NCBI GenBank assembly: GCA_013202595.1
Contig: JABMPV010000025.1
Span: forward strand, 1 to 20,090
Direction of reading: 5' to 3'
Length of the DNA stretch: 20,090 bases
DNA from: a bacterium
GTDB lineage: Bacteria; Actinomycetota; Acidimicrobiia; Spongiisociales; UBA11373
Shown here one piece after another: positions 8,075-15,669 of this stretch. The notes beneath the pieces are model-generated. The model did not search any database and was not told the DNA's origin. It saw only the letters and a list, made by a program, of their open reading frames with translations. Position numbers and translations under genes: made by a program. Numbering within the stretch: the first letter of the stretch is position 1; the number at the start of each line of letters is the position of its first letter.

Positions 8075-9070
8075 ATGCAGATGCAGACTGACACCACTCC
8101 GCGCTTCCTCGTGATCGGTACGACCACGGTCGATTTGACTCTTACGGGGTTCGAGCGCCTTCCATCGAGCGACATCGACGAGTTCACCGAAGAGGGCATT
8201 GCGCTCACGGACACGCCGGCGACGATGACGCTCGGAGGTAACGGCGCCAACTCCTCATTCGTGCTTGCCGGCCTGGGAGGCGATGTCAGTCTCTGTTCGG
8301 TGATCGGGGAGGATTCGCTCGGCGACGCAGCGCATCGCTGGCTCCAGGACCGCGGTGTCGGTCTGGAAGTCCTGTCGCGTCCTTCCGGCACGGCGACCTC
8401 GGTCACGGTGATCGCAATGGACGACCGGATGCAACGAATGGCGCTCCATCACCCCGGTGGAGCCCCCGCATTTGGCCCCGCCGATGTTCCGGCGAACGCA
8501 CTCCGGGAAGCAACGTTCGTACTCCTCACCAGCTACCACCTGCTCCCACGTTTCCGATCGGAGGCCGCAGCCGAGACTTTGGCCACCGCCCGGCGGCACG
8601 GCGCCGTCACCAGCGTCGATATCGGGCCGGCGGTACCGCCGGTGGCAGATCTCGACGAATTGGCTGTTTTCCTGCCCGAGGTCTCGTACCTCCTGGCAAA
8701 CGAACACGAAATGCTCCACTGCAGCGGTCAGAGCGATCTCGAGGGTGCAGCGCGTGCGTTCTTCGACAGTGGAGCACAGGCCCTCGTGGTCAAGCGGGGC
8801 CGGGCGGGTTCGACACTCATCACCGGGGACCGGCGCATCGACGCGGCAACGCGCCCGATCGAAGCATCGTCGACGGTCGGAGCCGGTGACTCGTTCAATG
8901 CCGGGTTCCTCTTCGCTCTCGGCCGTGGCTTGGCCGCAGAGGCGGCGCTGCACTACGCGAACGCCGTGGCGGCGACCGTCGTGGGGAGCCTCGACGGTGT
9001 GATGTCGAGCCCGGAATCATCGACCGTGGAGGCGCTTCTAGGTCAAGCGCTCAATGATCTTCCCGGTTGA
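8075..9070 (+). CDS. PfkB-family carbohydrate kinase (ribokinase-like)
   Basis: 331-residue ribokinase-fold kinase. Seen: an N-terminal strand (RFLVIGTTTVDLTL), the GG motif in MTLGGNGANSSFVLAGLGG (about residues 51-69), which closes over the sugar, and the C-terminal PfkB signature TVGAGDSFNAGF with catalytic Asp272. It would phosphorylate a sugar or sugar derivative with ATP in the cytoplasm. Together with the ROK kinase it gives this locus two unrelated kinases, as in pathways with a second phosphorylation (tagatose- or fructose-phosphate type) or with two substrates. ATG 8075 is the first start; ATG 8081 is as good, since no clear Shine-Dalgarno supports either. Its last 33 bases overlap the end of the convergent oxidoreductase gene. 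Same-strand spacing to the ROK kinase is 93 bases, so co-transcription is possible but not proven. Confidence 0.92.
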   Translation: MQMQTDTTPRFLVIGTTTVDLTLTGFERLPSSDIDEFTEEGIALTDTPATMTLGGNGANSSFVLAGLGGDVSLCSVIGEDSLGDAAHRWLQDRGVGLEVLSRPSGTATSVTVIAMDDRMQRMALHHPGGAPAFGPADVPANALREATFVLLTSYHLLPRFRSEAAAETLATARRHGAVTSVDIGPAVPPVADLDELAVFLPEVSYLLANEHEMLHCSGQSDLEGAARAFFDSGAQALVVKRGRAGSTLITGDRRIDAATRPIEASSTVGAGDSFNAGFLFALGRGLAAEAALHYANAVAATVVGSLDGVMSSPESSTVEALLGQALNDLPG

Positions 9071-10228
9071 CTTCTCCTTGAGGATCAGCTTCGTTCGACC
9101 GTCGGGCATGAGTTCCTCCTTCACCAGGAGGTGCTCGGCGTCGTAGTCGGTGAAGGCCGTGGACAGTTCCGCACCCTCCACGCCGCGCCAGTCCTCGATC
9201 TCGACAGGCTCCCAGCGTTTTGAGTCGATCGACCGGTAGACGGCGTCCATGATCGCGTTGACGACGTAGCCGTCGTAGAACGTCTCTCGCGGCTCGATCC
9301 CCGTGTCGAGAGCGTTCAGCATCTCGTTGAACATGGGGACGTAGCCGAGTTCAGCCAACTCGTCGCCGACGGGGAACAACCACCCGGTCTCGCCCTCCGC
9401 CTTCTCGGCCACATAGCCTTCCTGGCCCACGCGGGTGAAGATCTCGAAGCCGGTCCTCAGCCAGTGGTTCACCCAGATGGTCCCCTCGGTGCCCGACACC
9501 TCGTCCCGGAGGTCCATTCCCCCGGCGAAGTTCCACGAGACCTCGAACTGGCCGATCGCTCCCGACTCGTACTTGATGAGGCCGATAGCGTGGTCCTCCA
9601 CCTCGATCGGGTGTACCTGGGTGTCGGCCCAGCACATCACCTCGACCGGCCTGATGTCCTTGCCGACCATGGCCCTGCTGAGCTCGATGCAGTGGCAGCC
9701 CATGTCGATGATGGCTCCGCCACCGGCCATCTCGGGATCCCAGAACCATGCGCTGTGTGGACCGCCATGTGTCTCACGCGACCGGGTCCACAGGACCTTG
9801 CCGACCACGCCCTTCTGGACCGCATCGATCGTCTTCAGGACCTTCGGCGTGTAGATGAGATCCTCGAGATAGCCATGGAACACCCCGGCCTCCTCGACGG
9901 CATCGAGCATCTCTTTGGCGTCGGCGGCGTTGGTCGCGAGCGGCTTCGTGCAGAGCACGGCCTTCCCGGCGGCGACCGCCTTCAGCACCGCTTCCTTGTG
10001 CAGCGAGTTCGGGAGGCCGATCACGACGATGTCGGTTTCGGGGTCGTTGATCGCTGCATCCATGTCGGTGGTCCAGCGCTCGACGCCCCAGGCCTCCGCC
10101 GACTCCCTGGCCCGATCTTCGCTGCGGGAGTACAACACCTTGACCTTGTCTGGACTCCTGTTGCTGTGCAAGGTCAGCGTGTAGAACATGCCGATCAGTC
10201 CTGCCCCGAGCATCGTCACGTTGTGCAT
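9038..10228 (-). CDS. Gfo/Idh/MocA-family NAD(P)-dependent sugar oxidoreductase
   Basis: 396-residue cytoplasmic dehydrogenase. The Rossmann motif GAGLIG sits at residues 8-13. The usual EKP motif reads CTKPLA (94-96 TKP), keeping the catalytic Lys but replacing Glu with Thr. The C-terminal fold shows GGGAIIDMGCHCIEL, with Asp175 and His179 at the expected active-site places. The family oxidises or reduces hydroxyls of sugars, inositols and related acids; which one cannot be told. ATG 10228 is preceded by GGGAGGG four bases away, so the longer frame beginning at 10324 is rejected. It lies 40 bases downstream of the double-SIS gene on the same strand and is probably co-transcribed with it. It ends in TAG inside the 3' end of the convergent PfkB gene. 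Confidence 0.92.
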   Translation of the reverse strand: MHNVTMLGAGLIGMFYTLTLHSNRSPDKVKVLYSRSEDRARESAEAWGVERWTTDMDAAINDPETDIVVIGLPNSLHKEAVLKAVAAGKAVLCTKPLATNAADAKEMLDAVEEAGVFHGYLEDLIYTPKVLKTIDAVQKGVVGKVLWTRSRETHGGPHSAWFWDPEMAGGGAIIDMGCHCIELSRAMVGKDIRPVEVMCWADTQVHPIEVEDHAIGLIKYESGAIGQFEVSWNFAGGMDLRDEVSGTEGTIWVNHWLRTGFEIFTRVGQEGYVAEKAEGETGWLFPVGDELAELGYVPMFNEMLNALDTGIEPRETFYDGYVVNAIMDAVYRSIDSKRWEPVEIEDWRGVEGAELSTAFTDYDAEHLLVKEELMPDGRTKLILKEKSTGKIIERLT

Positions 10229-10268
10229 TGCACCCTCCCTGGGATCTCGTCGATGGTCAGTCGAAGTC

Positions 10269-11525
10269 TCAATGTGCGTCCTTGGGGAACAGCCAGTGCC
10301 AGACCTTGGCGTGGCGAGCGACATTGGCCCGCTGGCAATCTGGATTCACGTCGCCTTGGGCGACCCCGGCGAAGTAGGCCAGCAGTTGGCCGGGAAGGAC
10401 CGCGAGTAGTGAGAACAGCATGGGATCCGTCTCCGGGAGTCGGAACACGTCGTCGGTCTGCGATGCCACCCCGGTGTCGCCCTCGCTGATGATGCCGATC
10501 GAGGGCCCCTTCAGCATCATCGATACCTGGGCTACGTCACGCAGTGACGCGTAATTGGGATCGCCGCCGGGGGCAACCACGATCGTCAGGATCTCGTGGG
10601 TCGTCGTACCGATGGCCCCGTGGAGGTGCCGTCCCGGGCACATGCCTTTTGCCGGGATATGGCTCATCTCGTCGTACTTGAGAGCGATTTCCTCGGCGAG
10701 ACCCTCGTTGGGCCCTGATCCGACGATGAACACGCTCCGGATATCGCGGTACCTGCGACTCAGGGCTGCGGCGCGAGCCGTCACCGTGGGGAACACCGCC
10801 TCCATCGCATCCGGCAGCTTGAACAATCGGCTCCGGAGATCGGCCCAATCCATGGCATCGGGCCTCGTCAGAGCCCCGATCTCGAGGGCCAACCAGGCCG
10901 CGGCTGCGACCCGTGTCGTGTAGTGGAAGGTATCTGAGCCGCCGGTGTCGAAGCCTCCAGCGCACACGATCGTCTCGGCACAGACCTTGGTGATGGGACT
11001 CCCGGCGACGCTGGTGAACGCGATCTGGTGAGCACCTCGATCCTGCAACAGTTGCGCGGCCCTGACAGTGTCGATGGTGCTGCCGCTTCCCGAGAATGCC
11101 ATGGCTACGGTGCTGGAGACGTCGAACGGATGGCCGAATCCAACGATCTCCAGCGAATCGATGTCACGCGCGTCCCATCCCGCATACGACCAGAAGGCTC
11201 CGATCGCAGTCTTCGGGGCGTACTGCGACGTGCCGAGTCCGTATCCGACCACCCCGGTGAAACCGCGCTCGATGAGGTCGCGTGCCAGAGTCGGAATACG
11301 GTCCTCGTTCAGCGCGAAGGTGTCGCGCAGGGCCTGCGGTTGGCTCATGATGTCGCCGTAGACGTTGAACGGATGCTCGGTGCGGGCCTCCGAGCCGAGC
11401 CAGTTGTACATCACGGGGTCTTCGGCTGTGGCTTCGATGAGTCGCTCGGGATCGGCCCCGAGATCCCACTGTTTCAGTCTCGTTCCCGGGTCCTGATCGT
11501 AGAAGCCCTTCATCGATCCAGCCAC
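10269..11525 (-). CDS. Double-SIS-domain sugar isomerase / deglycase-like protein (GlmS-isomerase, AgaS, FrlB type)
   Basis: 418-residue protein with two sugar isomerase (SIS) domains, as in the isomerase half of GlmS and in AgaS and FrlB. SIS 1 (about 85-225) shows GYGLGTS (94-100) and AFSGSGSTIDT (143-153), the sugar-phosphate loop. SIS 2 (about 258-395) shows FIVGSGPNEGLAEEIALKYDEMSHIPA and GRHLHGAI, which resemble the GlmS segment around its catalytic Glu and His. No glutaminase domain is present. Possible roles are aldose/ketose isomerisation, deamination of an amino-sugar phosphate, or deglycation of a phosphorylated Amadori compound. I chose GTG 11525 because GGGAGG lies exactly eight bases upstream (11534-11539). 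The open frame to 11951 is an artefact of GC-rich DNA and would run over the ROK relic. Next downstream is the Gfo/Idh/MocA gene. Confidence 0.85.
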   Translation of the reverse strand: MAGSMKGFYDQDPGTRLKQWDLGADPERLIEATAEDPVMYNWLGSEARTEHPFNVYGDIMSQPQALRDTFALNEDRIPTLARDLIERGFTGVVGYGLGTSQYAPKTAIGAFWSYAGWDARDIDSLEIVGFGHPFDVSSTVAMAFSGSGSTIDTVRAAQLLQDRGAHQIAFTSVAGSPITKVCAETIVCAGGFDTGGSDTFHYTTRVAAAAWLALEIGALTRPDAMDWADLRSRLFKLPDAMEAVFPTVTARAAALSRRYRDIRSVFIVGSGPNEGLAEEIALKYDEMSHIPAKGMCPGRHLHGAIGTTTHEILTIVVAPGGDPNYASLRDVAQVSMMLKGPSIGIISEGDTGVASQTDDVFRLPETDPMLFSLLAVLPGQLLAYFAGVAQGDVNPDCQRANVARHAKVWHWLFPKDAH

Positions 11526-11643
11526 GGCGTAGACCTCCCGTTCGTCACGCCACCGAGTCGCGGCCGAATCTACCATTGGGGGTCTGGCAGGGTCGTTCGA
11601 GGGACTCTGCCGTATCTTCTTCCGCCCACCGGTCTCTGGATGG

Positions 11644-11769
11644 CGCGTCATCACGTCACGCTCGTGCCACATGAGGACATCGACATCCGTCCCGCGGGTC
11701 CTGGGGTCCGAGGCGGGCGCGGTCGGAGCAGCGCTGGCCGCCCTGGCAGCGGTGTCCCAGGAGCGCGCG
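11644..11769 (+). pseudogene. Relic of a second ROK sugar kinase (C-terminal fragment, frameshifted)
   Basis: On the plus strand, between two minus-strand genes, a short stretch reads RHHVTLVPHEDIDIR. After a shift of frame it continues LGSEAGAVGAALAALAA. The intact ROK kinase at 7061-7981 ends with WRHVTLVPERSIDI, then LGPEAGAIGAALAASEA in the same order, and the DNA matches well too (for example ACGCTCGTGCC and GGAGGCGGG-type words). Nothing of the N-terminal three quarters is recognisable upstream. It is therefore the 3' scar of a former paralogous kinase gene, not a working gene. Confidence 0.75.
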
Positions 11770-11778
11770 CAGATGGGT

Positions 11779-11792
11779 TCCCCCCGGGGGGA
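11779..11792. repeat. Perfect C6G6 palindrome
   Basis: TCCCCCCGGGGGGA is a perfect 14-base palindrome about 22 bases past the stop of the SDR gene (minus strand). With no loop it is a poor terminator. It lies next to the ROK relic and may mark a rearrangement point or an assembly-prone spot. No function is proposed. Confidence 0.5.
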
Positions 11793-11814
11793 TCGGACCG
11801 GCCACCGGCGTGGG

Positions 11815-12606
11815 CTATTCAGAGGAGGTCTCGGAGACCGACCATCCGCCGTCCACGTCGATGACCTGCCCGGTGATGGAGCCCGACTCCCTCGAGAGCA
11901 GGAACACCACGAGTTCGGCTGCGGCACCGGGTGGCAGTAGCCCTCCGGCAAGCGGTTGCTTGGCCTCCGCGTATTTCAGAGTCGTGGGGTCTGCCTGGGC
12001 GCGCTCCGACATCGGCGTGGCGACGAGACCGGGGGCGATCGCGTTCACCCGGATGCCGAACGGTGCGTAGTGGGAGGCCATCGTCACAGCCAGCGACTCG
12101 ATGGCGCCTTTGGATGCTGCGTAGCCGTGGGTGGCGAACAGAGCTGCGGGATGCCGGGCGAGAACGCTCGACATCAGGACGATCGAACCCCGACCGCCGC
12201 CCGCGAGCATCTCCTGAACCGCCCTACGGGCAGCGGTGAAAGCCGGCACCGCATTCAGGTCGAATGCCGCCCTGAACCCAGCGAGTGTCGCCTCGTGAAC
12301 CGGGCCGTCACCGTCGCGGCGGGCACTGGCTCCAGCTGCGGCGAACAACCCGTCCACGCGGCCGAATCGGTCCATGCAGGCGTCGAAGGCTGCGGCCGTG
12401 GCGTCTTCATCCCTGAGATCGGCGGTGCACCACCCGGCGAGACCTCCGCCGCCGATCACGTCGGAGGCCAGTGCCTCTGCTTCACCAGGGTCGAGGGAGA
12501 TGACGAAGACGGCGCCGCCCTCTTCCGCGACACGGCGGGCGGTGGCGGCTGCCATCCCGGTGGCACCCGCCACGACGACGACCTGATCACGAAGACGATC
12601 GGACAT
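11815..12606 (-). CDS. Short-chain dehydrogenase/reductase (SDR)
   Basis: 263-residue classical-size SDR. Catalytic residues are clear: Ser146/Ser147 in VLMSSV and Tyr162-x3-Lys166 in GYAASKGAIE, with Asn118 in the DLNAV motif. The C-terminus (GQVIDVDGGWS) is typical of sugar or steroid SDRs. The cofactor loop is unusual: VAGATGMAAATA, where TGxxxGIG is expected, so the last two glycines are Ala, and the NNAG motif reads FAAAG. Weaker or altered NAD(P) binding is possible. I chose ATG 12606, which puts the first strand at the usual distance; GGAGG sits only one base before it, so ATG 12642 is an alternative. It is the first gene of the minus-strand set SDR, double-SIS, Gfo/Idh/MocA, and is divergent from the AOR gene. 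A sugar or polyol substrate is inferred from the neighbours. Confidence 0.9.
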   Translation of the reverse strand: MSDRLRDQVVVVAGATGMAAATARRVAEEGGAVFVISLDPGEAEALASDVIGGGGLAGWCTADLRDEDATAAAFDACMDRFGRVDGLFAAAGASARRDGDGPVHEATLAGFRAAFDLNAVPAFTAARRAVQEMLAGGGRGSIVLMSSVLARHPAALFATHGYAASKGAIESLAVTMASHYAPFGIRVNAIAPGLVATPMSERAQADPTTLKYAEAKQPLAGGLLPPGAAAELVVFLLSRESGSITGQVIDVDGGWSVSETSSE

Positions 12607-12791
12607 GCCTCCGGTTCTAGCAGGGATGGTGGGCGTATTCATCGATGTCCGTGTCCGTGACTCGCGCCGGCGTCCTTCGTCGTCTCCTGCGTCGATAGGA
12701 TCGGCACCTGGATCATCCGATGTTCGAGGATCGACTGAGGATCCCGGTTGCCGAGATCGCGTCGCTGCTTGTACTACGAGGGAGTACCGAA
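12607..12791. promoter_or_regulatory. Divergent intergenic region between SDR and AOR genes
   Basis: 185 bases that must carry promoters for two unrelated clusters. A TAGGAT (12696-12701) fits the actinobacterial -10 form TAnnnT for the AOR direction, but no good -35 lies at 16-18 bases. The AOR end has a GAGGGAG ribosome-binding site. No small gene or clear operator was found. Confidence 0.3.
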
Positions 12792-14612
12792 ATGGACGCC
12801 GACGTGCTGCGGCCGGCAACCGACTTCGAGATCGCGCGCTATCACGTCGATCTCTCCGCCGGGTCGGTCCGCTATGAATCAGCGAGATGCGAGGACCTCG
12901 AAGACGCGCTGGGTGGCGCCGCCCGGGCGGTCAAGTACCTCGACGGGACGGTGGTCGACGACCCCTTCGCCCCGGAGTCGCCGATCGTGATGAACCTCGG
13001 ACTGCTCACCGGCACAAGGGTGATGACGGGCCTACGCACCTTCTTCACCGGCTACTCGCCACTGAAGTCGTCTCGCTCCGGCGGACCCGGCCTCATGTGG
13101 AGCACAGGCAGTGGCCACTTCGGATCCAAGATCAAGGGCCTGGGCATCGACGAGGTGGTGTTCACCGGCCGGAGCGCCGGGCCGATCATGATCCACCTTT
13201 CCCCGGCCGACGACCCGGATGGTCCATCCGGTCCCGCCCATTTCGAGTTCCTCGATGCAACCGATCTCCTCGGCGTGGAGGTGAACCCGAAGATCCAGGA
13301 GTTGCACCGCAGGTATCCCGGAGCCCACTTCGCGATCCTCGGCCCCGCCGGTGAGCATCCCGAGACGGTGCGGTACGCGGCGATCGCCCTGTCCACGGAC
13401 AATCAGTTGAAGACGGGAGATCCCAAGCCCAGGTTCTGCGGACGGGGGGGATTCGGCAGCGTCCTCGGCTCCAAGAACCTCATGGGGATCATCGCCGACG
13501 GGCCCAATCCGGACGTCAGCGGTCGCGGGTTGAAAGAGGTCAACAAGGAGATCAATCTGGGTCCGGGGAGTCTCCCGTTCAGGGATGCAGGCACGTGGCG
13601 GCAGATGACCATGCAGCACGAGGTCGGCAGCCTGCCGGAGTTCAACTTCAATCCCCAGGGCGACGACCGCGCCGTTGCCCTGCAGCGACCGACCTTCGAG
13701 GCCGGCCCGCATGTGGTCAAGCCCGAATCCTGCTGGTTGTGCGGGATCAAGTGCCACAAGAACGTCTACGAACCGGGCATCGACGGCGAGATGGGTGAGT
13801 TCCGGGCGAAAGTCGACTACGAACCTCTTGCGCTCCTGAGTACCAACCTCGGCGTCTACGACCCGGATCTAGCGTTGGATCTCATTGCTCTCGCCGACGA
13901 ACTGGCGATGGACTCCATCTCGCTGGGAGTCACGCTCGGGTATGCGATGGAGTGGAACCGCAGACACCCGGACCGCCAGATCGCCGGTGGTTTGTCGTTC
14001 GGCGATCACGTTGGGGTCGCCGCCGCGATGCGGGCGATCGCCGGGGGAGAGATGCCGGAACTCGGCCAGGGGACGCTGCGCCTTGCCATGGAGATGGGTG
14101 AGACGGAGTACGCGATGCAGTCGAAGGGTCTGGAGTTCCCCGCCTACATGCCCCACAGCAACCCCGGCTACCCCTGGGCGCCTTCCGGCGGGCACATGAC
14201 CATGCGGACGTTCCTCTTGCTGATCATCGAGCGGGAGACGGGACTCGACTACTGGGTGGATGCCATCACCAACCGGGGCCCGCAGTACATCGTTCCCGAC
14301 CTCAACGGCACCTGCAAGTTCGTCGGCGTCGGGCACGACGTGCACGCCGCTGCGATGCGGGCGGCCGCAGGCCTCGATGTGGACGAGCAGCAGATCGAAG
14401 GCGCTGTGGATCGCACTTTCGTGAGGGTGTACGCCAACGAGCGGCGCCAGGGGTTCGACGAGTCCGACTACTCCCTGCCCGCAGAGGCTCACCAACCGCT
14501 CGAATCGAGCACCCTCCCATACTTCAACACGCCCGAGTTCTTCGGAGAGTTGCGGTCCAGGGTGATGGAGACCCTCGACGAACGGGCGCGGTCGCTGGGA
14601 TTGATGGTCTGA
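12792..14612 (+). CDS. Aldehyde:ferredoxin oxidoreductase family protein (tungsten-bis-pterin, 4Fe-4S)
   Basis: 606-residue cytoplasmic enzyme of the AOR family, which oxidises aldehydes to acids and reduces ferredoxin. Seen: the middle N-terminal domain with TGLRTFFTGYSPL and GSGHFGSKIKGLGIDEVVFTG, the pterin-binding GRGGFGSVLGSKNLMGI, and four cysteines for the 4Fe-4S cluster: Cys314-x2-Cys317-x3-Cys321 (SCWLCGIKC) and Cys508 in DLNGTCKF. All are spaced as in known AORs. The usual opening (GWxGxxLRVDLT) is absent; the protein begins with a divergent segment, so it belongs to a distant subfamily. ATG 12792 follows GAGGGAG by seven bases; the frame open from 12720 is not needed. It leads the plus-strand cluster of corrinoid and folate genes, with a 200-base leader before the next gene. 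Substrate aldehyde unknown. Reduced ferredoxin for the Fe-S activator downstream is a reasonable inference. Confidence 0.93.
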   Translation: MDADVLRPATDFEIARYHVDLSAGSVRYESARCEDLEDALGGAARAVKYLDGTVVDDPFAPESPIVMNLGLLTGTRVMTGLRTFFTGYSPLKSSRSGGPGLMWSTGSGHFGSKIKGLGIDEVVFTGRSAGPIMIHLSPADDPDGPSGPAHFEFLDATDLLGVEVNPKIQELHRRYPGAHFAILGPAGEHPETVRYAAIALSTDNQLKTGDPKPRFCGRGGFGSVLGSKNLMGIIADGPNPDVSGRGLKEVNKEINLGPGSLPFRDAGTWRQMTMQHEVGSLPEFNFNPQGDDRAVALQRPTFEAGPHVVKPESCWLCGIKCHKNVYEPGIDGEMGEFRAKVDYEPLALLSTNLGVYDPDLALDLIALADELAMDSISLGVTLGYAMEWNRRHPDRQIAGGLSFGDHVGVAAAMRAIAGGEMPELGQGTLRLAMEMGETEYAMQSKGLEFPAYMPHSNPGYPWAPSGGHMTMRTFLLLIIERETGLDYWVDAITNRGPQYIVPDLNGTCKFVGVGHDVHAAAMRAAAGLDVDEQQIEGAVDRTFVRVYANERRQGFDESDYSLPAEAHQPLESSTLPYFNTPEFFGELRSRVMETLDERARSLGLMV

Positions 14613-14713
14613 AGTCGGCGGTCGGTAGGGAGCGAGACAACGGCACCGCGAACCAAATCTATCAAACGATAGGTAGAGTACGAGTCGATGATCGGCTCAG
14701 GCGAGACGAGTGA
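14613..14713 (+). promoter_or_regulatory. Upstream part of the leader of the corrinoid gene set, with a dyad
   Basis: This stretch is locally AT-rich for the window. It holds a perfect dyad CTATC-AAAC-GATAG (14659-14672) and a TAGAGT (14674-14679) that fits a TAnnnT -10 box, without a good -35. If used, transcription would begin near 14686, just ahead of the riboswitch-like element. The dyad could be an operator. All roles are inferred. Confidence 0.35.
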
Positions 14714-14786
14714 GAGGTCGCCTATCGGTTCGTGAAGGCAGAGTGCATCGGGTGGGGAATCCCGCCGAGAGCCCGCGACGGAGACC
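14714..14786 (+). promoter_or_regulatory. Candidate cobalamin riboswitch (short or degenerate)
   Basis: The leader of the corrinoid genes contains the words expected near the 3' half of a B12 riboswitch, in order: a stem CGGG/CCCG closing a loop TGGGGAAT (compare GGTGxxAATCC), then GAGAGCCCGCGACGGAGA (compare CTGxCCCGCxACxGTxA). AGGTCGCC (14715-14722) stands where the 5' strand is expected, and GGTC (14716-14719) can pair with GACC (14783-14786) to close the whole element. The usual GGGAA box is poor (AGAGTGCA) and the loop is one base longer than usual. The following ribosome-binding site is GGAGAAG at 14798-14804. Placement before corrinoid genes supports the call; it needs a covariance search. 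Confidence 0.42.
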
Positions 14787-14812
14787 ACCGGAACAACGGA
14801 GAAGTATCACCC

Positions 14813-15667
14813 ATGAAGACACAGCTTTCGAGCGGCACTACCGACGTGGTCATTGACACCGAGGGGCCGATGACGATGATCGGGGAGAAGATCAACCCCA
14901 CCGGCCGCAAGCGTCTGGCCGCTGCCCTGACTGAGGGCAACTACGACTACGTCGTCGACCTGGCCGTGAGTCAGGTCGAAGCCGGAGCCGACGTCCTCGA
15001 CATCAACGTCGGGGTAGCCGAGATAGACGAGGTCAAGGTGATGCGCGAACTCGTGGCGATCGTCAGTGACGCCGTCGACGTGCCCCTCTGCATCGACTCA
15101 CCCAGCCCGGAGGCGATCATCGCGGGCATCGAAGTCTGCAAGGGGCGCCCGCTGATCAACTCGGTCAACGGTGAGGAGGCCTCGATGAGCGCGATCCTCC
15201 CGGTCGTCAAGGAGTACGACGCTGCCGTCATCGGCCTCGCCCTCGACGAAGGCGGCATCCCGCCGACCGCAGCAGACCGATTCGCTGTGGCGGAGAAGAT
15301 CATCGATCGGGCCGGATCGCTCGGTATCCCGCTCGAGAGCATCGTGATCGATCCGCTGGTCCTCACCGTCGGCGCGGACAGCTCCGCAGCGCGGGTGACA
15401 CTGGACACCATTCGCCGCCTGGTCGCGGAGTACGGGGTCAACATCAACCTCGGTGCCAGCAATGTCTCCTTCGGGCTTCCCGACCGGCACACGCTGAACC
15501 AGGCCTTCATCAGCCTGGCAATGGGCGAGGGGGCGTCGTGCGCGATCACCGACGCCGCCAAACTGGGCCTCACGATCCGGGCGGCAGATCTCCTGCGGGG
15601 CCGAGATGGGTACGGGATGGGATACATCAAATACTTCCGGGCCCACGCTCCCGAGGACGACGCATAG
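14813..15667 (+). CDS. Methyltetrahydrofolate:corrinoid methyltransferase-like protein (pterin-binding TIM barrel, AcsE/MtgA/MtrH type)
   Basis: 284-residue cytoplasmic TIM barrel of the dihydropteroate-synthase-like superfamily. Seen: IGEKINPTGR (23-31), GADVLDINVG (58-67), PLCIDSPSPE (91-100), LINSVNGE (114-121), SIVIDPLVL (177-184) and LGASNVSFGLP (213-223). These are the pterin- and corrinoid-contacting loops of AcsE, MtgA and the folate domain of MetH. The reaction in the family is methyl transfer between tetrahydrofolate and the cobalt of a corrinoid protein. No such corrinoid protein is encoded within the window, so the partner must lie elsewhere. A true dihydropteroate synthase is unlikely: the length, the IGEKINPTG start and the corrinoid neighbours all argue against it. 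ATG 14813 follows GGAGAAG by eight bases. The next gene starts three bases after its TAG stop. Confidence 0.9.
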   Translation: MKTQLSSGTTDVVIDTEGPMTMIGEKINPTGRKRLAAALTEGNYDYVVDLAVSQVEAGADVLDINVGVAEIDEVKVMRELVAIVSDAVDVPLCIDSPSPEAIIAGIEVCKGRPLINSVNGEEASMSAILPVVKEYDAAVIGLALDEGGIPPTAADRFAVAEKIIDRAGSLGIPLESIVIDPLVLTVGADSSAARVTLDTIRRLVAEYGVNINLGASNVSFGLPDRHTLNQAFISLAMGEGASCAITDAAKLGLTIRAADLLRGRDGYGMGYIKYFRAHAPEDDA

Positions 15668-15669
15668 CC

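Noticed and set aside
11779..11792. C6G6 palindrome as a transcription terminator
   Set aside because: There is no room for a loop, and no T-run follows on either strand.
11526..11951. N-terminal extension of the double-SIS protein by about 140 residues
   Set aside because: The extension is Arg/Pro/Ser-rich, runs over the ROK relic and the end of the SDR gene, and a strong ribosome-binding site fits the GTG at 11525.
14813..15667. Dihydropteroate synthase of folate synthesis
   Set aside because: The IGEKINPTG start and SNVSFGLP loop match methyltransferases of the same fold, and the neighbours are corrinoid genes, not folate synthesis genes.
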